In this document: one piece after another, positions 60,611 through 64,000 of the stretch
How the letters are laid out: every line of letters begins with the position of its first letter
Numbering within the stretch: the stretch's first letter is position 1
DNA from: Mycolicibacterium mageritense
Lineage (GTDB): Bacteria; Actinomycetota; Actinomycetes; Mycobacteriales; Mycobacteriaceae
NCBI RefSeq assembly: GCF_010727475.1
Contig: NZ_AP022567.1
Span: 7,812,001 to 7,876,000 of the forward strand
Direction of reading: 5' to 3'
Length of the DNA: 64,000 nt
Program-made: the position numbers and the translations under genes
The notes under the pieces: generated by a model
The model's database searches: none
The model's input: the letters and a program-made list of their open reading frames with translations, nothing else
Told to the model about the DNA's origin: nothing

Positions 60611-61590
60611 GGATCGGCGTTCTGGGCGCTTCCCGGATCGCGGAGTTGGCGATCGTCGGTCCCGCGGCCGAACTCGGTCACCGGCTGGTGGCCGTGGCGG
60701 CCCGGGACCGCGGGCGCGCCGAGGCATTCGCAGGGAAGTACGGCGTGGAACGGGTGCTCGATTCGTACCAGGATGTGATCGACGACGCCGAGGTCGACGT
60801 GGTCTACAACCCGCTGGCCAACGCGTTGCACGCGCCGTGGAACCTGGCGGCCATCGCGGCGGGCAAGCCGGTGCTCAGCGAAAAGCCGTTCGCCCGCAAC
60901 GCGGCCGAGGCGCGGCGGGTTGCCGACGCGGCACAGGCATCCGGTGTCCCGGTGCTGGAGGGATTTCACTACGCATTCCACCCGGTGACGCAGACCGCGT
61001 TCGAGCTGGCCGCCGACGGCACACTCGGGGAGATTCGCTCCGTCGAGGTCCGGATGGCGATGCCCGCGCCAAGCCCCGATGACCCGCGGTGGTCCCTGGG
61101 GCTGGCCGGCGGAGCGGTGATGGATCTGGGATGCTACGCCGTGCACATCATGCGCACCCTCGGGCGCCTGGACGTGCCGGGCGTGGCGGGTGCACCGTCG
61201 GTGCTGCGGGCGCACGCCGAGCAGCGCGGCCCCGGCGTGGACGCCCGCTGTGATGCCGAGTTCTCATTCCCGGGCGGAGCCCGCGGACTGTCGACCAATT
61301 CGATGGTGGCCGATGACTATTCGTTCACCTTGCGGATCACCGGCACCGACGGTGACGCGTTCGTGCATGATTTCATCCACCCCGCCGAGGATGACCGGCT
61401 GTCGGTGACCACCTCCGCCGGCACCACGGTGAAGCATCTGGGCACGCGGCCGAGTTACAGCCACCAATTGGAGGCGTTCGCCGCAAGCGTCGAGCACGGC
61501 ACACCCCTGCCGTTCGACACCGACGACGCGGTGGCCAACATGGCGTTGGTCGACGCGGTGTACCGGGCGGCGGGCTTGCCGGTGCGCTAG
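60607..61590 (+). CDS. Second Gfo/Idh/MocA family oxidoreductase
   Basis: A 327-residue dehydrogenase, distinct from the first: MRIGVLGASRIAELAIVGPA at the N-terminus, LSEKPFARNAAEARRVA (Lys about residue 96), and EGFHYAFHPVTQ, which resembles dihydrodiol/D-xylose dehydrogenase-type members. The ATG at 60607 overlaps the IolE-like stop. Two oxidoreductases of different subtypes around one dehydratase/isomerase suggest oxidation at two positions of the substrate. The stop TAG overlaps the stop of the convergent NmrA gene in one CTAG. Confidence 0.88.
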   Translation: MRIGVLGASRIAELAIVGPAAELGHRLVAVAARDRGRAEAFAGKYGVERVLDSYQDVIDDAEVDVVYNPLANALHAPWNLAAIAAGKPVLSEKPFARNAAEARRVADAAQASGVPVLEGFHYAFHPVTQTAFELAADGTLGEIRSVEVRMAMPAPSPDDPRWSLGLAGGAVMDLGCYAVHIMRTLGRLDVPGVAGAPSVLRAHAEQRGPGVDARCDAEFSFPGGARGLSTNSMVADDYSFTLRITGTDGDAFVHDFIHPAEDDRLSVTTSAGTTVKHLGTRPSYSHQLEAFAASVEHGTPLPFDTDDAVANMALVDAVYRAAGLPVR

Positions 61591-62507
61591 GTGGTCGCGA
61601 ACGCCTCCCGATTGGTCAGCAGAAATTCCCGCAGGGTGACCGGCTCCCGGCCGGTGATTTCACGGAAAGCGTCCGGATCGGCCGGAAGGGTCCGGCCGCT
61701 CTGGGCCACCATTTGTCCAACTGCCGAAATATGCTGCGCCATAGCGGCATTGACCGTCTCGGCACGCGTCGCCTGGGACAGCGCGAGCAGATCATCGCGC
61801 CACTGGTCCTGCCCGATGGGTTCGTAGCGGATCGTGCCGGCCGAGGATTCGGTCAGCAGATCGGCGATCTCGACATGGCTGTACTCCTCGGAGCCTTTGG
61901 CGAAGTACACGGTGTCGGTGAACCGTTCGGGGTGCAGCAGGGCGGCCAGCGCCAACTCCGCGGCGTCGCACCCGCCGATCCACGCGATCTTCCCAAGGCC
62001 GAACGAGTTGCGGATGACTGCGTGCTCGCGCACCGAACGACCGTGCAGGACAAGCAGATTCTCGTGGAACAAGGCCGCGACCCGCAGGATCAACAGATCG
62101 AGGCCGGCCCAGTCCAATATTTGCTCTGCCAGCCATTGGGCACGCCCCAGGTTCGATGGGCTGTCCGGATGTGCGGGCCCCATCGACATCACCACGGTCC
62201 GCGGCGAGCGGCCCACCTCCCGCACCGCGGCGGCGTAATTCGACGCCGCGGTCACCACGCCGGAGTCGATCGGATACGTGAAGTAGGCCAGGTCGACATC
62301 GGCGAGAGCCAGTACCAGGGTGCGGCGATCATGGAGGTCGCCGACCGCGATCTCGGCACCCAGCGCCGCAAGCCGCTCGGTTCGCTCACTGCGCCGGCGG
62401 GTCAGGATCCGGACCGGGTGGCCCGCCTCCCGGAGTCGGCGCACGAGGTGTTCCCCGGTGTTGCCGTGACGCCCGGTGGCGCCGGTGATGAGGATCGGGT
62501 TGGTCAC
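61587..62507 (-). CDS. NmrA family NAD(P)-binding protein
   Basis: A 306-residue atypical short-chain dehydrogenase. The NAD(P) motif is NPILITGATGRHGNTGEHLV (about residues 3-22) and the following basic LTRRRSERTERLAALG favours NADP(H). It lacks a classical YxxxK catalytic pair, so a redox-sensing or reductase role is uncertain. The GTG at 62507 follows an AGAGGA ribosome binding site; a much longer in-frame extension is a shadow of the neighbouring MDR gene. It lies downstream of the MDR reductase. Confidence 0.85.
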   Translation of the reverse strand: MTNPILITGATGRHGNTGEHLVRRLREAGHPVRILTRRRSERTERLAALGAEIAVGDLHDRRTLVLALADVDLAYFTYPIDSGVVTAASNYAAAVREVGRSPRTVVMSMGPAHPDSPSNLGRAQWLAEQILDWAGLDLLILRVAALFHENLLVLHGRSVREHAVIRNSFGLGKIAWIGGCDAAELALAALLHPERFTDTVYFAKGSEEYSHVEIADLLTESSAGTIRYEPIGQDQWRDDLLALSQATRAETVNAAMAQHISAVGQMVAQSGRTLPADPDAFREITGREPVTLREFLLTNREAFATT

Positions 62508-62533
62508 AATGAGTTCCTCTCGTCGTGGTGATC

Positions 62534-63517
62534 TCAGTCGAAGGTGAACAGGACTTTCCCGCCGCGTTGCGTTGTCTGAGCGTGCTGGAAGGCCTTGCGA
62601 TAGTCGTTCAGCTGGTAGGTAGCTTCGATGGGAACGTGGAGTTGGCCATCGGCCATCAGGCCGGCCAAGTGGCCCAGAACGGCCCGGATTTCGCGCGTCG
62701 GCGCCCGAAAGTACCAGTTGCCGAGCCAAAATCCGGTGTGGCGGATTTCGCGCTGGAACAGGTCGGCCGACGTCAACCCCGCAGACGCAGCGGTCAGAGT
62801 GCCGTAGCTGACGACGGACCCACCGAATTCCAGCGCGGAGGTCAACGGGGCCGCGGCCGTACCGCCCAGCGGGTCGAGCACCAGGCGCAGGTTCTCCTCG
62901 CCCAGTTCCCTGGTGATGTCCGCCGCGAGATCCGGTCCGCTGACCAACACGACATCTCCCCCGGCGCGACGCACGTCGTCGACGGCGTCGGCGCGCCGAA
63001 CGACGTTGAGCGTCTTGATGCCACGCCGCTTGGCCAGCGTGATCACGTGCCGTCCGACCGCGGAGTTGGCGGCGGTTTGCCCCACCCAGTCTCCGATCTC
63101 CAGGGGCGTGATCTTCTCCAACAACAGGTGGGCGGTCACCGGGTTGATGGACAACATCGCCAACTGGGCGGGATCCCGCCCCGGCACCAGGACGACATCT
63201 TCTTCGGCCGCAACCACTTTCTGTGACCACGTGCCGTACTTGAAGGTGGGCAGGACGATGACGCGCCGTCCGACGAGGGCGCCGTTCACACCCGGCCCGG
63301 TCGCCTCGACGATGCCGACGCCCTCGGCGCCGACGGTGGCGGGTAGGGCGGGACGAGCGAGGTAGCGACCCGCGATCAACAGCAGATCGGAGGGATTGAT
63401 CGCCGCGGCTTCCATCCGAACCACCACGTGGCCCGGTCCCGGGGCCGGATCCGCGCCGTCGACCAGCTGAAGGCATTCCTGGGGATCTCCGAATTCGGTC
63501 AGTACCAGATGCTGCAT
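62534..63517 (-). CDS. Zinc-independent MDR family reductase (2-enoyl reductase-like)
   Basis: A 327-residue medium-chain dehydrogenase/reductase. The N-terminal GroES-like domain has AAINPSDLLLIAGRYLARPA and PATVGAEGVGIVEATGPG (about residues 53-85); a nucleotide-binding region around IGDWVGQTAANSAVGRHVIT follows. The structural and catalytic zinc Cys residues are absent, as in quinone or enoyl-thioester reductases. It is 26 bp upstream of the NmrA gene. Neighbours do not identify its substrate. Confidence 0.87.
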   Translation of the reverse strand: MQHLVLTEFGDPQECLQLVDGADPAPGPGHVVVRMEAAAINPSDLLLIAGRYLARPALPATVGAEGVGIVEATGPGVNGALVGRRVIVLPTFKYGTWSQKVVAAEEDVVLVPGRDPAQLAMLSINPVTAHLLLEKITPLEIGDWVGQTAANSAVGRHVITLAKRRGIKTLNVVRRADAVDDVRRAGGDVVLVSGPDLAADITRELGEENLRLVLDPLGGTAAAPLTSALEFGGSVVSYGTLTAASAGLTSADLFQREIRHTGFWLGNWYFRAPTREIRAVLGHLAGLMADGQLHVPIEATYQLNDYRKAFQHAQTTQRGGKVLFTFD

Positions 63518-63553
63518 GGGGTCAGTCCTCCCGCGAGTAAAAATATTGGGTGG

Positions 63554-64000
63554 TCAGGGATTTCGCACCGCGGTCGCCGGATCACGGGACGTCACGCGCA
63601 GGCCGGTGAAGCGGAGTGACACCAGCGGGAGCTGCGACCGTGGTTGCCAGAGGTCATCGCGCAGGTAGGCCCGCCGAATCGTCGGGATCTTCAAGCCGTC
63701 GACGTCCACGTAGTCTTCGATGTACTGGATCACGGGGATACGGCCCGCGATGTCGAGGTGGTAGCCATGCCGGGCCAGCAGCAGATCCGGCCCGAAGAAG
63801 AACTGTTGGTGTCGGCAGTGACTGGGCAGGCCGGCGGGCAAGGTCGCGCCCAGGCCGACAAGGCGTCGGCCGCCGGAGCCGATCGGCTCGATGGCGTGCG
63901 TGTGGACCCCGGACAGCGTCAGCAGGAACGGAAGATTCAGGTAGTTCCACAGTGCATAACCGCTGAAATACCCCCGCTGCAACGGGTTCCACGGGCTTTC
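63554..64000 (-). CDS. Hypothetical protein, 5' end outside window
   Basis: An open frame running through the right edge; 148 codons are visible, ending NP-stop at 63554. The first residues (ESPWNPLQRGYFSGYALWNY) and later FFFGPDLLLARHGYHLDIAG and VDGLKIPTIRRAYLRDD match the widespread hypothetical family seen in Actinobacteria and Proteobacteria, sometimes described as lipocalin-like; I do not know a tested function. It is followed by the MDR gene after 36 bp and is probably the first gene of that unit. Confidence 0.75.
   Translation of the reverse strand, partial: ESPWNPLQRGYFSGYALWNYLNLPFLLTLSGVHTHAIEPIGSGGRRLVGLGATLPAGLPSHCRHQQFFFGPDLLLARHGYHLDIAGRIPVIQYIEDYVDVDGLKIPTIRRAYLRDDLWQPRSQLPLVSLRFTGLRVTSRDPATAVRNP

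Noticed and set aside
62508..63476. Long N-terminal extension of the NmrA-like protein
   Set aside because: It reads the MDR reductase gene in another frame; a GTG with a good ribosome binding site lies at 62507.
1..64000. tRNA genes, rRNA, insertion sequences, prophage and CRISPR arrays
   Set aside because: No cloverleaf, transposase, integrase, cas gene or regularly spaced longer repeat was recognised on either strand; the only tandem repeat is the 32-bp array.

Overview
This is a high-GC actinobacterial chromosome segment, almost certainly from a fast-growing Mycobacterium/Mycolicibacterium. The evidence is gene order: degV-octT-gpgP-rsfS-nadD, vwa-moxR-proA, nadE, proB-obg-rpmA-rplU-rne, ndk-DUF4233-folC-valS, rpf and mobA-korB-korA follow the M. 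tuberculosis Rv2417c-Rv2455c backbone. Two rpfE-type genes and several large catabolic inserts suggest an M. smegmatis-like saprophyte. The species assignment is inference. No IS element, prophage, CRISPR array, rRNA or tRNA gene was recognised.

Layout. 1-10.1 kb: a divergent gene start, a PucR regulator, and a tightly overlapping minus-strand operon with a luciferase-like flavin oxidoreductase, both subunits of a class I CoA-transferase, the three subunits of a xanthine-dehydrogenase-type molybdenum hydroxylase, CoxG and XdhC. 10.2-13.5 kb: 5-oxoprolinase pxpA-pxpB-pxpC with a LysR regulator, divergent from a diaminopropionate ammonia-lyase-like gene and a HAD hydrolase. 15.3-18.2 kb: slipin, a DapB-like reductase and DegV. 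18.2-24.3 kb: polymethylated-glucose lipopolysaccharide genes octT and gpgP fused to rsfS-nadD, then a VWA/MoxR pair and proA. 24.4-31.6 kb: a PfkB kinase, an enoyl-CoA hydratase, nadE, an isochorismatase-like hydrolase coupled to a sirtuin, and a cytochrome P450 with a divergent TetR. 31.6-38.1 kb: proB-obg-rpmA-rplU-rne. 38.4-44.1 kb: ndk, a membrane protein, folC, valS and a DUF937 protein. 44.2-49.3 kb: a trans-acting enoyl reductase-like protein, an S9 peptidase, a lipoprotein and a flavin monooxygenase. 49.3-51.5 kb: two Rpf muralytic proteins with a long regulatory region. 51.5-55.1 kb: mobA and the oxoglutarate:ferredoxin oxidoreductase korAB. 55.4-61.6 kb: a LacI-controlled cyclitol or sugar-like catabolic cluster. 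61.6-64 kb: an NmrA-like protein, an MDR reductase and a hypothetical gene cut by the window end.

The most notable structure is a perfectly periodic triple 32-bp repeat between valS and folC. Each unit begins with ATG and encodes an 11-residue peptide whose TGA stop overlaps the next ATG, so valS stop, three mini-ORFs and the folC start form an unbroken ATGA chain. This looks like a miniature MIRU. Other points of interest are a near-consensus CRP site before rpfE, a 30-bp LacI-type dyad at 57.46 kb, a long hairpin filling the tetR/proB gap, structured leaders before rplU, rne and the short rpf, and two uncharacterised catabolic operons.
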